From positions 1 through 64,000 of the forward strand of contig DATGLH010000165.1 in NCBI GenBank assembly GCA_035294225.1: DNA of 64,000 nucleotides, read 5' to 3'. This stretch comes from Trebonia sp035294225 (GTDB lineage: Bacteria; Actinomycetota; Actinomycetes; Streptosporangiales; Streptosporangiaceae). Below, piece by piece: positions 1 through 7,708 of the stretch (position 1 is the stretch's first letter; each line of letters begins with the position of its first letter). The notes under the pieces are model-generated. The model did not search any database, was not told the origin of the DNA, and was given only the letters and a program-made list of their open reading frames with translations. Made by a program: the position numbers and the translations under genes.

Positions 1-2
1 AC

Positions 3-1043
3 CCGGTGCCGCCGCTGCCGGGCGACGTGCCGCGGGCGGTGGCCGGCCTGGTGCTGGCGATGCTGGCCAAGACCCCGGACGGGCGGCCGGAGTCGGCCCG
101 GCACGTGGCCGACCGGGCCGAGGTGATCCGCGACGCCCTGACGGCGCCGCCAGGCAGCGGACCGACCACGGCGGCGGATGCGGCGGGCAGGGCGGCCACG
201 GCGGCGGATGCGGCGGTCGGTGCGGGCCGGGCGGCGGATGCGGGCGGGGCTCCGGCCACGGCGGGGCGGCCGGGCGGGACCCGGCCGGGGCCGCGGCGGC
301 TGGCGGTGGCCGGGGTGGGCGTGGCGCTGTGCGGGGTCGCCGCGATCGTGGCGGTGGCGCTGAGCGCGGGCGCGCACCCGGCCACCGGGCCCGGGACCGG
401 GCCCGGAGCAGCGTCATCCTCACAACCGGGCGGCCACGCGAACTCCAGGGCCGCCGCGCATGCGCACGCCGCCGGCGCCGGCGGTACGGGGCCAGGCTCT
501 AACCTAGGGCCGGCACCGGCGACAGCCGCCCATGCGGGCCAGCCGACAGCGGGTCGCCCAACGTCAGCGCACGGCACGTCGCCAGCGGGCCCCTCATCGA
601 AAAACAGCCCCCCGACAGGGAGCAGCAGCTCCACAGCGCACGTCGGAGCCTCAGGGGGCAGCGGCTCCTCGTCAGGAAGCACCACCCCGGCCGGCGGCTC
701 CTCGTCAGGGAGCACCACCCCGGCCGCCGGCTCCTCGTCGGGGAGCACCACCCCGGCCGCCGGCTCCTCGTCAGGGAGCACCACCCCGGCCGGCGGCACG
801 GCGGCCGGCGGCGGCACCCCGGTGAGCCCGTCACCGGCGCCGGACCGGGCATCGCGGTTACGGTGCGGGTGGCCTGGGAAAGCGGAGCCGTACACGGTCC
901 CGGCCGCGTCCGCGTCGGCGGGTACGGCGGCGGGTACGGCACAATTTCCCGCCGGGGTTCCTGTGCGGTCACGTACTACCCCGGCCGCCGACGTTGCCCG
1001 ATCATGGCGCGCGGGGGCCAGGACCCCGCCGGCAGCGTCGTGA
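3..1043 (+). CDS. Serine/threonine protein kinase, C-terminal part (5' end outside window)
   Basis: The first 45 residues look like the last helices of a Hanks-type kinase domain (a 'MLAKTPDGRP' motif matches the subdomain XI arginine region), followed by an Ala/Gly-rich juxtamembrane linker, one membrane helix (about nt 297-366) and a long Ser/Thr/Pro/Gly-rich tail that would lie outside the cell. The kinase core and start codon are upstream of the window. The tail carries four 11-residue repeats. From about nt 850 the last 60 codons are Arg/Ala-rich with no domain; the next frame over this stretch reads more like a beta-rich domain, so a frameshift near the repeats is possible. The ligand and substrates cannot be inferred. 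Confidence 0.7.
   Translation, partial: PVPPLPGDVPRAVAGLVLAMLAKTPDGRPESARHVADRAEVIRDALTAPPGSGPTTAADAAGRAATAADAAVGAGRAADAGGAPATAGRPGGTRPGPRRLAVAGVGVALCGVAAIVAVALSAGAHPATGPGTGPGAASSSQPGGHANSRAAAHAHAAGAGGTGPGSNLGPAPATAAHAGQPTAGRPTSAHGTSPAGPSSKNSPPTGSSSSTAHVGASGGSGSSSGSTTPAGGSSSGSTTPAAGSSSGSTTPAAGSSSGSTTPAGGTAAGGGTPVSPSPAPDRASRLRCGWPGKAEPYTVPAASASAGTAAGTAQFPAGVPVRSRTTPAADVARSWRAGARTPPAAS
663..794 (+). repeat. Four 33-bp in-frame tandem repeats in kinase tail
   Basis: Four near-identical 33-bp units (663-695, 696-728, 729-761, 762-794) each encode an 11-residue Gly/Ser/Thr/Pro unit (GGSSSGSTTPA or AGSSSGSTTPA). The period is a multiple of three, so copy-number change would lengthen or shorten the extracellular tail without breaking the frame. 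Confidence 0.9.
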
Positions 1044-1056
1044 CACAGGAGGTAGC

Positions 1057-2250
1057 GTGCCGTCACCGGGACACGATCAAGGACCAGTTCGTCCCCCGTA
1101 CCAGGAGGCCCTCGCCCGCGTCATCGCGGACGTCATCGAGCCCGGCGCGGCGGAGACCGACGCTCAGGGCAGCTTTCCCCGCAAGCAGCTCGACGCGCTC
1201 GCCGAGGCCGGCATCCTCGGCCTGACCGTGCCGGCCGGGCTCGGCGGAGGCGGAGCCGGCCTGCGGGAAGCCGCGCACGTGGTCCGTGAGCTCGGCGCTG
1301 CCTGCGGATCCACCGCGATGGTCGTGACGATGCACTACGCCGCGACAGCCGCGCTGACGGCGGCGAACGCCGAGATGGCAGCCGCGGGCGGCATGGCCGG
1401 CGTGCTGGGCGACATCGCGGCGGGGCGCCACCTGTCCACGCTCGCGTTCTCCGAGTCCGGCTCCCGCAGCCACTTCTGGGCGCCGCTGGGCACCGCCGCC
1501 CTGGAAGACGAGGGCCAGGGCGTCCGGCTGGACGCCAGCAAGAGCTGGGTGACCTCGGCCGGGCATGCCGACAGCTACGTGTGGTCGAGCCGGCCGCTCG
1601 CGGCCGAGGGCCCGATGACGCTGTGGCTGGTCCCCCGGGACGCCGAAGGCCTGTCCGTGGCCGGCCCGTTCGACGGCCTGGGCCTGCGCGGCAACGCCTC
1701 GGCACCGATGTCCGCCGACGGCCTCAGGGTGCCGCGCACGGCGATGATCGGACAGGACGGCGCGGGGCTCGACCTCGCGATGGCGGCCGTGCTGCCCGTG
1801 TTCCTCATCTGCACCGCGTCGATGAGCGCCGGCCTGATGCGCCGTCTCGCCGAAGAGACGGCGGCTCATTTGCAGCGCACTCAGCTGAAGCACCTCGGCC
1901 AGTCGCTCGCCCGGCAAGTCCAGCCCCGCGCGCAGCTGGCGCGGCTGCGCATCGAGGCGGACCGCGCCTGGAGCCTGATCGAGGGCACGCTCGGCGCCGT
2001 TGAGCAGGGCCGAGCCGACGCCCAGCTCCTGGTCCTGGAGGTCAAGGCGGCGGCCGGCGAAGCCGCCGCGGATGCCGCCGACCTGGCGCTGCGCGCCTGC
2101 GGCGGCGCGGCGTTCCGCAAGGAATCCCCCGTGGAGCGGCTGTTCCGGGACTCGCGGGCCGCGCGGGTCATGGCGCCGACGACCGACGCGCTCTACGACT
2201 TCATCGGCCGTGCGCTGTGCGGCCTGCCGCTGCTCGGAGAGCCCGCGTGA
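1057..2250 (+). CDS. Acyl-CoA dehydrogenase family flavoprotein
   Basis: The protein of 397 residues has the three-part acyl-CoA dehydrogenase fold: N-terminal helices, a middle beta domain with the flavin-contact region (AFSESGSR), and a C-terminal helical bundle ending with KESPVERLFRDSRAARV (about residues 355-371), which corresponds to the family's C-terminal PVE..RD.R motif. The GTG at 1057 is preferred because an AGGAGGT ribosome site lies just upstream; an ATG at 994 has none. The stop overlaps the next gene's start by 4 bases (GTGA). Relatives include fatty-acid dehydrogenases and flavin-dependent monooxygenases of sulfur or nitrogen compounds. The odd neighbours (binding protein, diiron protein) favour a specialised oxidation over beta-oxidation, but the substrate is unknown. 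Confidence 0.75.
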   Translation: MPSPGHDQGPVRPPYQEALARVIADVIEPGAAETDAQGSFPRKQLDALAEAGILGLTVPAGLGGGGAGLREAAHVVRELGAACGSTAMVVTMHYAATAALTAANAEMAAAGGMAGVLGDIAAGRHLSTLAFSESGSRSHFWAPLGTAALEDEGQGVRLDASKSWVTSAGHADSYVWSSRPLAAEGPMTLWLVPRDAEGLSVAGPFDGLGLRGNASAPMSADGLRVPRTAMIGQDGAGLDLAMAAVLPVFLICTASMSAGLMRRLAEETAAHLQRTQLKHLGQSLARQVQPRAQLARLRIEADRAWSLIEGTLGAVEQGRADAQLLVLEVKAAAGEAAADAADLALRACGGAAFRKESPVERLFRDSRAARVMAPTTDALYDFIGRALCGLPLLGEPA

Positions 2251-3131
2251 GCGGGCTGCTGCTGGGCGCCGTCGCCTACGATCCCAAGGTCGTCACCATC
2301 TGGGACGGCTTCCGTACCTGGCTGCGCGGCCAGGGCCTCGACTTCGACTACGTCCTCTACTCGCACTACGAGCGGCAGGTCGAAGACCTCGTGGCCGGCC
2401 GCATCGACCTGGCGTGGAACTCGCCGCTCGCATGGGTCCGTGCGCGCAGGCTCGCGGCCGCCCGCGGCGCGGACCTGACGCCGGTCACGATGCGCGACAC
2501 CGACTGTGACCTGCGATCGCTCGTCGTGGTGCGAGCCGATTCGCCCGTGCGGTCGCTGACCGACCTGCGCGGCCGCCTGGTCGCGGCCGGCGCGGTCGAC
2601 TCACCGCAGGCGACCCTGCTGCCGTTGTCGCTGCTGCGCGCCGCCGGCCTGCGCCCGGGCAGCCCGGGCGACCCGGACGCCGACGTCCGGGTCCGCCGCT
2701 TCGACATCGGCGTCGGCCTGCACGGCGACCATATCGGCGGGGAGCGGGACGCCGCCCGCGCCCTGTTCGCCGCCGACCCGGCCGACCAGGTGGACGCCGC
2801 CTGCATGATCGACTCCAACCTGCTGCTTTTCGCCCGCGAAGGCGTCCTGCCGTCCGGCTCGGTGCGGGTCCTCGCGCAGACCCCGCTGTACGATCACTGC
2901 ACGATGACCGCGGGGCCATCCGCTGACAAGGCCGCCGTCGGCCGGTTCGGCGCCCTGCTGCTCGGGATGAATTACGGCGACGCGGAGCTGCGCCCGCTGC
3001 TCGACCTAGAGGGCCTCAAGGAGTGGCGCCCGCCCCGCCTCGGAGGCTACGCACAGCTCGAGCGCGCGGTCGACGAAGCCCGCTTCTACAGCGCCGAAGG
3101 CGAGATCATTGCGGCAGACTATCGACCTTGA
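2247..3131 (+). CDS. PhnD-like periplasmic-binding-fold protein without export signal
   Basis: About 294 residues with the layout of phosphate/phosphonate-type substrate-binding proteins (PhnD family): an opening strand (LLLGAVAYDPKVVTIW), a hinge segment (RIDLAWNSPLAWVRARR), then 'DLRSLVVVRADSPVRSLTDL', typical of the second lobe. It starts directly with the fold: no hydrophobic leader, no Tat motif and no lipobox, so it is probably cytoplasmic. No ABC permease or ATPase is nearby. The GTG start at 2247 overlaps the stop of the upstream gene. It may act as an intracellular sensor or as an enzyme built on the binding-protein fold. The ligand is unknown. Confidence 0.65.
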   Translation: MSGLLLGAVAYDPKVVTIWDGFRTWLRGQGLDFDYVLYSHYERQVEDLVAGRIDLAWNSPLAWVRARRLAAARGADLTPVTMRDTDCDLRSLVVVRADSPVRSLTDLRGRLVAAGAVDSPQATLLPLSLLRAAGLRPGSPGDPDADVRVRRFDIGVGLHGDHIGGERDAARALFAADPADQVDAACMIDSNLLLFAREGVLPSGSVRVLAQTPLYDHCTMTAGPSADKAAVGRFGALLLGMNYGDAELRPLLDLEGLKEWRPPRLGGYAQLERAVDEARFYSAEGEIIAADYRP

Positions 3132-4284
3132 GGACCTCGGCCTCGACCAGGGCGGTCACCTGCTCATCGCCCGCGCGCTCGCCGCGCTGAACCCGGGTGA
3201 CGAGCTGGCGGTCACCGGGCGCCATCCCGCGCTCGGCGTCCATCTCGCGGCCTGGTGCCGTGAGCACGGCCACCGCGCCGGCGGCGCGGACGGCTGCGTG
3301 GTCATCAAGGGCCCGGCGGCCGGACAGCGCTGGCAGGGAGCGGTCCGGGCAGGCGATCCGTTCGGGCCGCCGGACCAGCGCGCCGATCCGAGATGGGGTC
3401 TGGCCGCCCGCGGCGCCCTTGTCGAGTCGGGCGGCCCCCCGATCGACGCGGTGTGGACGCAGCGCGAGCACGTCTGGGCCGACATCGCCCCGAAGCTGTA
3501 CGCCGCCGCCGCGGCCAGCCAGTGGGACCCGGCGACCGCCGTCGACTGGTCGGCGGCGGTCGCCGTCCCGCCCGAGGTAGAGCGCGCCGTGGTGCAGATC
3601 ATGACGTACCTCGTCGAGAACGAGCAGGCGGCGCTCATCATCCCGGCGCGGCTGCTCGGCCGGCTTCACCCGCACTATCGCGAGGTCATGCAGCTGCTCG
3701 CCACCCAGGCCGCCGACGAGGCGCGGCACGTCGAGGTGTTCACCCGCCGCGGCCTGCTGACCGGCGGCCAGCTCGGCACCTCGAGCGCGGGCGGCCGCGC
3801 CTCGCTGCAGACGCTGCTCGACGAGCCGGACTTCACCACGGCCTCCTTCCTGCTCTCCGTGCTCGGCGAGGGAACGTTCCTCGACCTGCTCCGGTTCCTG
3901 AACCGGCACGCCCCGGATCCGGTCACCGCGGACGTGACCCGGCTCGCGCTGCGCGACGAGGCGCGGCACGTGGCGTTCGGCGTGTCGCACACCGCGCACC
4001 TGGCCCGCGCCGATCCGGCGTACCTGCGGACACTCCGGCAGTCGGTGGAGCGGCGGCACGCCGCCCTGCTCGACACCGCCGGCCTGAACAGCGAGGTCTT
4101 CGACGCGCTGGTGCTGCTCGCGGCCGGCTCGTGGGAGCCCGCGGCGATCGGCCGCGGCTGGCAGGCGGTGCGCCGGCTCCAGGAGCAGATGGACGAGGGG
4201 CGCCGGCGCCGGCTGGCCTACATCGGCTTCCCCGACGGCGAGGCGGCCGAGCTTTCCGCCCTGCACACGCGTAACTTCATGTAG
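3109..4284 (+). CDS. TusA-like domain fused to ferritin-like diiron protein
   Basis: Residues 1 to about 65 resemble the TusA/SirA fold (a 'LEDLGLDQGGHLLIARALAA' strand-helix start, then 'LNPGDELAVTG'), but the catalytic Cys-Pro-x-Pro of TusA is replaced by Asp-Gln-Gly-Gly, so sulfur transfer through that cysteine is not possible. Residues of about 150-330 form a ferritin-like four-helix bundle with candidate metal ligands E170 or E172 (in ENEQAA), D203/E204/H207 (DEARHVEVF) and D283/E284/H287 (DEARHVAF). The start is uncertain: TTG at 3109 overlaps the upstream gene by 23 bases. Genes on either side abut or overlap, so it is in one operon. Likely role is a diiron oxidase or oxygenase partner; the reaction is not known. 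Confidence 0.6.
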   Translation: MRQTIDLEDLGLDQGGHLLIARALAALNPGDELAVTGRHPALGVHLAAWCREHGHRAGGADGCVVIKGPAAGQRWQGAVRAGDPFGPPDQRADPRWGLAARGALVESGGPPIDAVWTQREHVWADIAPKLYAAAAASQWDPATAVDWSAAVAVPPEVERAVVQIMTYLVENEQAALIIPARLLGRLHPHYREVMQLLATQAADEARHVEVFTRRGLLTGGQLGTSSAGGRASLQTLLDEPDFTTASFLLSVLGEGTFLDLLRFLNRHAPDPVTADVTRLALRDEARHVAFGVSHTAHLARADPAYLRTLRQSVERRHAALLDTAGLNSEVFDALVLLAAGSWEPAAIGRGWQAVRRLQEQMDEGRRRRLAYIGFPDGEAAELSALHTRNFM

Positions 4285-4818
4285 ATGCTGCTGACTTACG
4301 GGCACGGGACAGAGTCCTCCGAACGTACCGTCGCGACTCTGGCGGGCGCCGCCGTCTCCTCGCTCGTGGATATCCGCACCGCGCCGGGCAGCCGGCGCAA
4401 TCCCCAGTTCGCCCGCGCCGCCATGGAACGCTGGCTCCCCGAGGCGGGGATCTCCTACCGGTGGGAGAAGCGCCTCGGCGGCTTCCGCAAGCCGGGCGCG
4501 GACAACCCGGACGTGGCGTGGCGCGAGGATGCGTTCCGCGGCTACGCCGAGCACATGCGCTCGCCTGAGTTCCTGGCCGCCATCGACGCCGTTCTGGCCG
4601 AGGCGGCGTCCCGGCGGGTGGCCGTCATGTGCTCGGAGAGCCTGTGGTGGCGCTGCCACCGCAGGCTGGTCGCGGACTTCGTCTCGGTCGCCCGCGGCAC
4701 CGAGGTCAGGCACCTCATGCACGACGGCCGCTTGGACGAGCACCGTCCCTCCCCCGGCCTGCGGCGGCGCGCCGACGGCCTGCTCGTCTACGACGCCGGC
4801 CAGCCCTCGCTGCTGTAA
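4285..4818 (+). CDS. DUF488 domain protein
   Basis: A protein of 177 residues that starts with ATG directly after the upstream stop codon. It shows the DUF488 signatures: 'TYGHGT' near the N-terminus, 'LVDIRTAPGSRRNPQF', 'YRWEKRLGG' and the C-terminal cysteine motif 'VMCSESLWWRCHRR' with two cysteines. DUF488 proteins have no settled biochemical role. It is the last gene of the four-gene operon with the flavoprotein, PhnD-like and diiron genes; its product is soluble, with no signal or membrane segment. Confidence 0.8.
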   Translation: MLLTYGHGTESSERTVATLAGAAVSSLVDIRTAPGSRRNPQFARAAMERWLPEAGISYRWEKRLGGFRKPGADNPDVAWREDAFRGYAEHMRSPEFLAAIDAVLAEAASRRVAVMCSESLWWRCHRRLVADFVSVARGTEVRHLMHDGRLDEHRPSPGLRRRADGLLVYDAGQPSLL

Positions 4819-4913
4819 GCGGAAGCGGAGAACGGGCCGGGCGGAGAGCCAGCCCCTTCCGTTCGGGATAATTCCGGCCGTTTTCACCGGCAGGCTCGCA
4901 GCGCGGGAGCATC

Positions 4914-5537
4914 TCATTCCGAGACCCCCTGGGTGGTCACTAGCCTTGTCCACGGGCCGGGCGGGACGGCGGTCGCGTCCACGAACTGCCAGGCAACCCG
5001 GTCGTCGTCGCCGTTGAGCTCGCTGAATCCCAGGCAGCCGGTCAGCGCCGGGGGGACGTCCAGGCCCGCGCCGTTGTACAGCCTGCTGGCGGGACGGCGG
5101 TTGTCCGTGCCGAAGACGTAGGGGTAGTCGTCATAGAGTCCCGGGCCGGCGTCCTCGATCTGGCCATAGCAGGTCTTCCCGTCCCGCATCAGCTTCACCC
5201 AGCGGTTCTTCATGTAGCTAAACGCCGGGTCGCGAGCGTGCCCGGCGTAGCCGGGGTCGTTCGCCCACGGTATGACCTGGGCACGCTGGGCGAAGGCAGC
5301 CGCGTTGTTGACGTCATCGAAAGGGAGGTCCAGGTAGAAGGGGTTCTGCCGCGGGATCATCCGGGTGGGGAAAAAGCCGTTCGCCGCGACCCGCCGCTCG
5401 GTCTCGCATCTGCCGGCTGTGACGATCCCGTCGCAGCCGCCATAGTGCTGTTCCCAGTGAGCGTCAGCGGAACAGCCGGCCCGGAAAAGCGCCGACGCGG
5501 CGAGCAGGCAAACCGTCACCGCCTGCCATCCGGGCAT
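4914..5537 (-). CDS. Secreted protein, possibly double-psi beta-barrel type
   Basis: A protein of 207 residues with a short hydrophobic leader (VTVCLLAASALFRAGC) and several cysteines in the mature part. The motif series 'KTCYGQIEDAGPG', 'YVFGTDNRRP', 'YNGAGLDVPPALTGCLGF' and 'VAWQFVD' resembles RlpA/expansin-like double-psi beta-barrels, where an Asn-x-Ala-Asp/Leu-Asp segment lines the groove. That family link is from memory of the pattern, not a search. Its place beside exopolysaccharide genes would fit a carbohydrate-binding or wall-loosening role. The gene lies downstream of the dehydrogenase remnant on the same strand. Confidence 0.5.
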   Translation of the reverse strand: MPGWQAVTVCLLAASALFRAGCSADAHWEQHYGGCDGIVTAGRCETERRVAANGFFPTRMIPRQNPFYLDLPFDDVNNAAAFAQRAQVIPWANDPGYAGHARDPAFSYMKNRWVKLMRDGKTCYGQIEDAGPGLYDDYPYVFGTDNRRPASRLYNGAGLDVPPALTGCLGFSELNGDDDRVAWQFVDATAVPPGPWTRLVTTQGVSE

Positions 5538-5552
5538 TCTGGCTCCTGCACC

Positions 5553-6053
5553 TTAGACGGCATGACGGGCCTTCCGCGTGAGCCGCCACTCGCGCACGTA
5601 GGGATCGTGATACGTCACGATGGCGCCGCGGGAGCGGAGCCTGCGGCCGGCCATCCGCACCGGGGACTCGCGCTGATCGGCCACGTCCGCCTTGTAGGTG
5701 ACCCCGAACAGCAGCACGCGCGCGCCCTTCAGCGGCTTCCCGTGGCTGTTGAGCACCTCGGCCGCCCGGTCGGCGGTGTACACCGGCATCCGGCTGTTGA
5801 TCTCCTGGGCCAGCTCGACGAACCGGAACGGGCAGCCGAGTGCGCGGACCCTGCAGGACAGGCAGACCGGGTCGATCGGGATGCAGCGGCCGCCGGCCCC
5901 GGGTCCCGGGTGGAAGGCCTGGAAGCCGAACGGCTTGGTGGCCGCACACCGGATGGCGTCCCGCAAGTCCACGCCGAGTTCGCGGCAGAAGATCGCCATC
6001 TCGTTGACCAAGGCGATGTTGACGTGCCGGCAGGTGTTCTCCAGGCGTCTTCA
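5553..6053 (-). pseudogene. C-terminal remnant of a UDP-sugar / UDP-ManNAc dehydrogenase
   Basis: About 165 codons match the middle and C-terminal domains of nucleotide-sugar 6-dehydrogenases: 'LENTCRHVNIALVNEMA' (dimerisation helix), 'KPFGFQAFHPGPGAGGRCIP' (the active-site loop usually reads GPGvGGHCIP, and the catalytic Cys lies in this region in the family) and 'VLLFGVTYKADVADQRESP' (UDP-binding Rossmann start). The whole N-terminal NAD-binding domain is missing. An in-frame TGA lies three codons before the homology begins near 6053, and the next sequence is an unrelated repeat-like element. The gene is therefore a 5'-deleted remnant and evidence of rearrangement at the edge of the polysaccharide region. 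Confidence 0.75.
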
Positions 6054-6080
6054 GCCCTCTGGCAGGGCTTCGGCAGAGAT

Positions 6081-6140
6081 TTCTCTATCCGGAAGAAAAA
6101 TCTCCTGCCATTATCGGTGCGGTGCCGCGCCGTGCCGGCG
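6081..6140 (+). repeat. Element A, similar to element at 25267-25325
   Basis: A 17-base block (TTCTCTATCCGGAAGAA, 6081-6097) differs at two positions from one at 25267-25283. About 20 bases further both copies have GCGGTGCCGC followed by a GC-rich CCG/GCCGG run. Both lie in the same orientation, one at the breakpoint of the dehydrogenase remnant and one beyond the regulator genes. Each contains a small inverted repeat (TTTCT/AGAAA here). The element supplies the last codons and the stop of the lipoprotein gene on the minus strand. Confidence 0.4.
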
Positions 6141-6990
6141 AGATCCTTAAGCCGCCATCTGAACGGCCTGAATTCAAGGCGCGGAGCACCGCGAGCAGCC
6201 CGGGGTGACCCGCGAGGGACCAGCCGGCGTAATGCCACGCGAATACCTGCTCACCCTGCCATCTGGACTGCTGCCACTGCCGGATCATCGAGGCGAGCTC
6301 GCCGGGTGTCGGGGAGCGCCATCGCTCGTAGCTGAACGCCTGCAAGACCCCCCAGTACCTGGCCACGTGAGCGGCGTCGAGGGCGGCGATGTACCTCGGG
6401 ATCAGCGACCAGTCGCACTGGCGGCCCACAAGGCACGGGTACGGATCCGTGCCCAGCACGTCGGTCGCCCGGGCGAAGGCGGCGAAGTTGCCGGGCTCGG
6501 TGACCACCTCATAGGTGAACGTGCCCGGCGCCAGCCGGTGCACCAGCCGGGTGCGCGCCGTGACCTGCGCCGCGACGTGCGGGCAGTGCCCCCCGTACGC
6601 GGGCAGCGCGTCGTCGGCCTCGTCGGCGAGATAGTAGCCGGCCACCTTGGGGTCCCCGGCGAGCGGCGCCAGTTCCCGGCGCACCTGCTCATCCGTGGCG
6701 GCGAACGCGCAGTCCGCCGGAGAGTAGCCGCCGAGCCATACCAGCGCCCGCTCCCCGGCGGGCAGCGCGTCGATGAGTGAGCGGTACGGCCCGAGGTCGA
6801 CCAGGTTGAAGCCGTAACGCCGGGCCTGTGCCTCGCTGGAGGCATCCGTAAGGTAACGGTAGCGCAGCGGCGCCGGGGCGGCCGGCGAGGCCGCCGGCGT
6901 CCCGGCCGGCGGCGGCGAAGGGGCCGGGGCGGAGCACGCCGTGACGAGCGCCGCGGCGGCGAGCGCCGCCGCCCCCGGCGCCGTTCTCAC
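6085..6990 (-). CDS. Lipoprotein, glycoside-hydrolase-like TIM barrel
   Basis: A protein of 301 residues with a lipoprotein leader (lipobox LVTAC, then Ser/Pro/Ala-rich spacer). The folded part contains 'GFNLVDLGPYRS', 'ALVWLGGYSP', 'VAGYYLADEADDALP' and 'ATDVLGTDPYPC', a pattern of strand-end acidic residues seen in glycosidase-like TIM barrels; Glu/Asp in the YYLADEADD segment could be catalytic. The last about 20 residues are encoded by the repeat-like element at the rearrangement point and may be foreign to the original protein. GTG start at 6990. It lies 40 bases downstream of the PIG-L gene on the same strand, so it is probably co-transcribed. A role in polymer trimming is inferred. Confidence 0.55.
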   Translation of the reverse strand: MRTAPGAAALAAAALVTACSAPAPSPPPAGTPAASPAAPAPLRYRYLTDASSEAQARRYGFNLVDLGPYRSLIDALPAGERALVWLGGYSPADCAFAATDEQVRRELAPLAGDPKVAGYYLADEADDALPAYGGHCPHVAAQVTARTRLVHRLAPGTFTYEVVTEPGNFAAFARATDVLGTDPYPCLVGRQCDWSLIPRYIAALDAAHVARYWGVLQAFSYERWRSPTPGELASMIRQWQQSRWQGEQVFAWHYAGWSLAGHPGLLAVLRALNSGRSDGGLRISPARRGTAPIMAGDFSSG

Positions 6991-7030
6991 CCGGACCGCG
7001 CCAGCCGCGGTGCGCGCGCCGGCTGATCGC

Positions 7031-7702
7031 TCATATCACCTCCCTGAGCACCCGGAATGGCTCGGCCGCGCGGCGTCCGATGTGGCTTCCCCAGTGCGCG
7101 GCGCGCTCCCTGAGCGCCCGGGGGGACCTCGGATGCGGATAGTCCCGCAGCTCGGTCTCGTAGCACTCCATGGCCGCGATCTTGACGTCGATCGTGTCGG
7201 TGATGTCGACGAACAGGTTGGGCTGGAGCGATGTCCCCGGCAGCGGCCACGCCCACTCCGTCGACGACGGCGTCTCGAACACCGCGAACTTGACCAGCCG
7301 CTGCCTGCGGTAAGGGCGGCAGGCGACCCAGGCGCACCTGGCGACGATGCGGTGATCATCGTTGACGTCCTCGGGAAAGTGCGTATAGACGGTCCTGGGA
7401 CCGATGTCGTCGAGCACGGCCTCAAGCCGCTGGGTCAGCTCGATGAGGGGAATGGTGTCCAGCCGCTGATCCGGCAGTGCCAGGAACCGGAGCGACGCGA
7501 GACCGATGATCTCGGCGGCCCGCCGCGCCTGTTTCTCCAGCGTGTCCGCCAGGTGGGCGGGGTACCTGCTCCCGGCGCCGTCGGCGACGACGATGGCATG
7601 CACGTCGTCGCCGGCCCGCGCGTGCCGTGCGATGGTCCCCCCGGCTCCGAGCAACTCGTCGTCGGGATGCGCCCCGATGACGACAACCTGGTTGCCCGCC
7701 AT
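7031..7702 (-). CDS. PIG-L family N-acetylglucosamine-type deacetylase
   Basis: A protein of 223 residues with the PIG-L/LmbE zinc signature: 'IGAHPDDELLGAGGT' (residues about 9-23; His and Asp-Asp bind metal and act in catalysis) and the later 'THFPEDVNDDHRIVAR', which supplies the third ligand region. Family members remove the acetyl group from GlcNAc in various carriers. The gene is 6 bases downstream of the formyltransferase gene. Together they suggest deacetylation of an amino sugar followed by N-formylation. No signal peptide, so it acts in the cytoplasm. Confidence 0.85.
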   Translation of the reverse strand: MAGNQVVVIGAHPDDELLGAGGTIARHARAGDDVHAIVVADGAGSRYPAHLADTLEKQARRAAEIIGLASLRFLALPDQRLDTIPLIELTQRLEAVLDDIGPRTVYTHFPEDVNDDHRIVARCAWVACRPYRRQRLVKFAVFETPSSTEWAWPLPGTSLQPNLFVDITDTIDVKIAAMECYETELRDYPHPRSPRALRERAAHWGSHIGRRAAEPFRVLREVI

Positions 7703-7708
7703 GCCGGC

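Noticed and set aside
3106..4953. 615-codon open frame on the minus strand
   Set aside because: It mirrors the ferritin-like and DUF488 genes, whose protein families are clear on the plus strand; its product is low-complexity Arg/Gly/His-rich sequence typical of antisense frames in GC-rich DNA.
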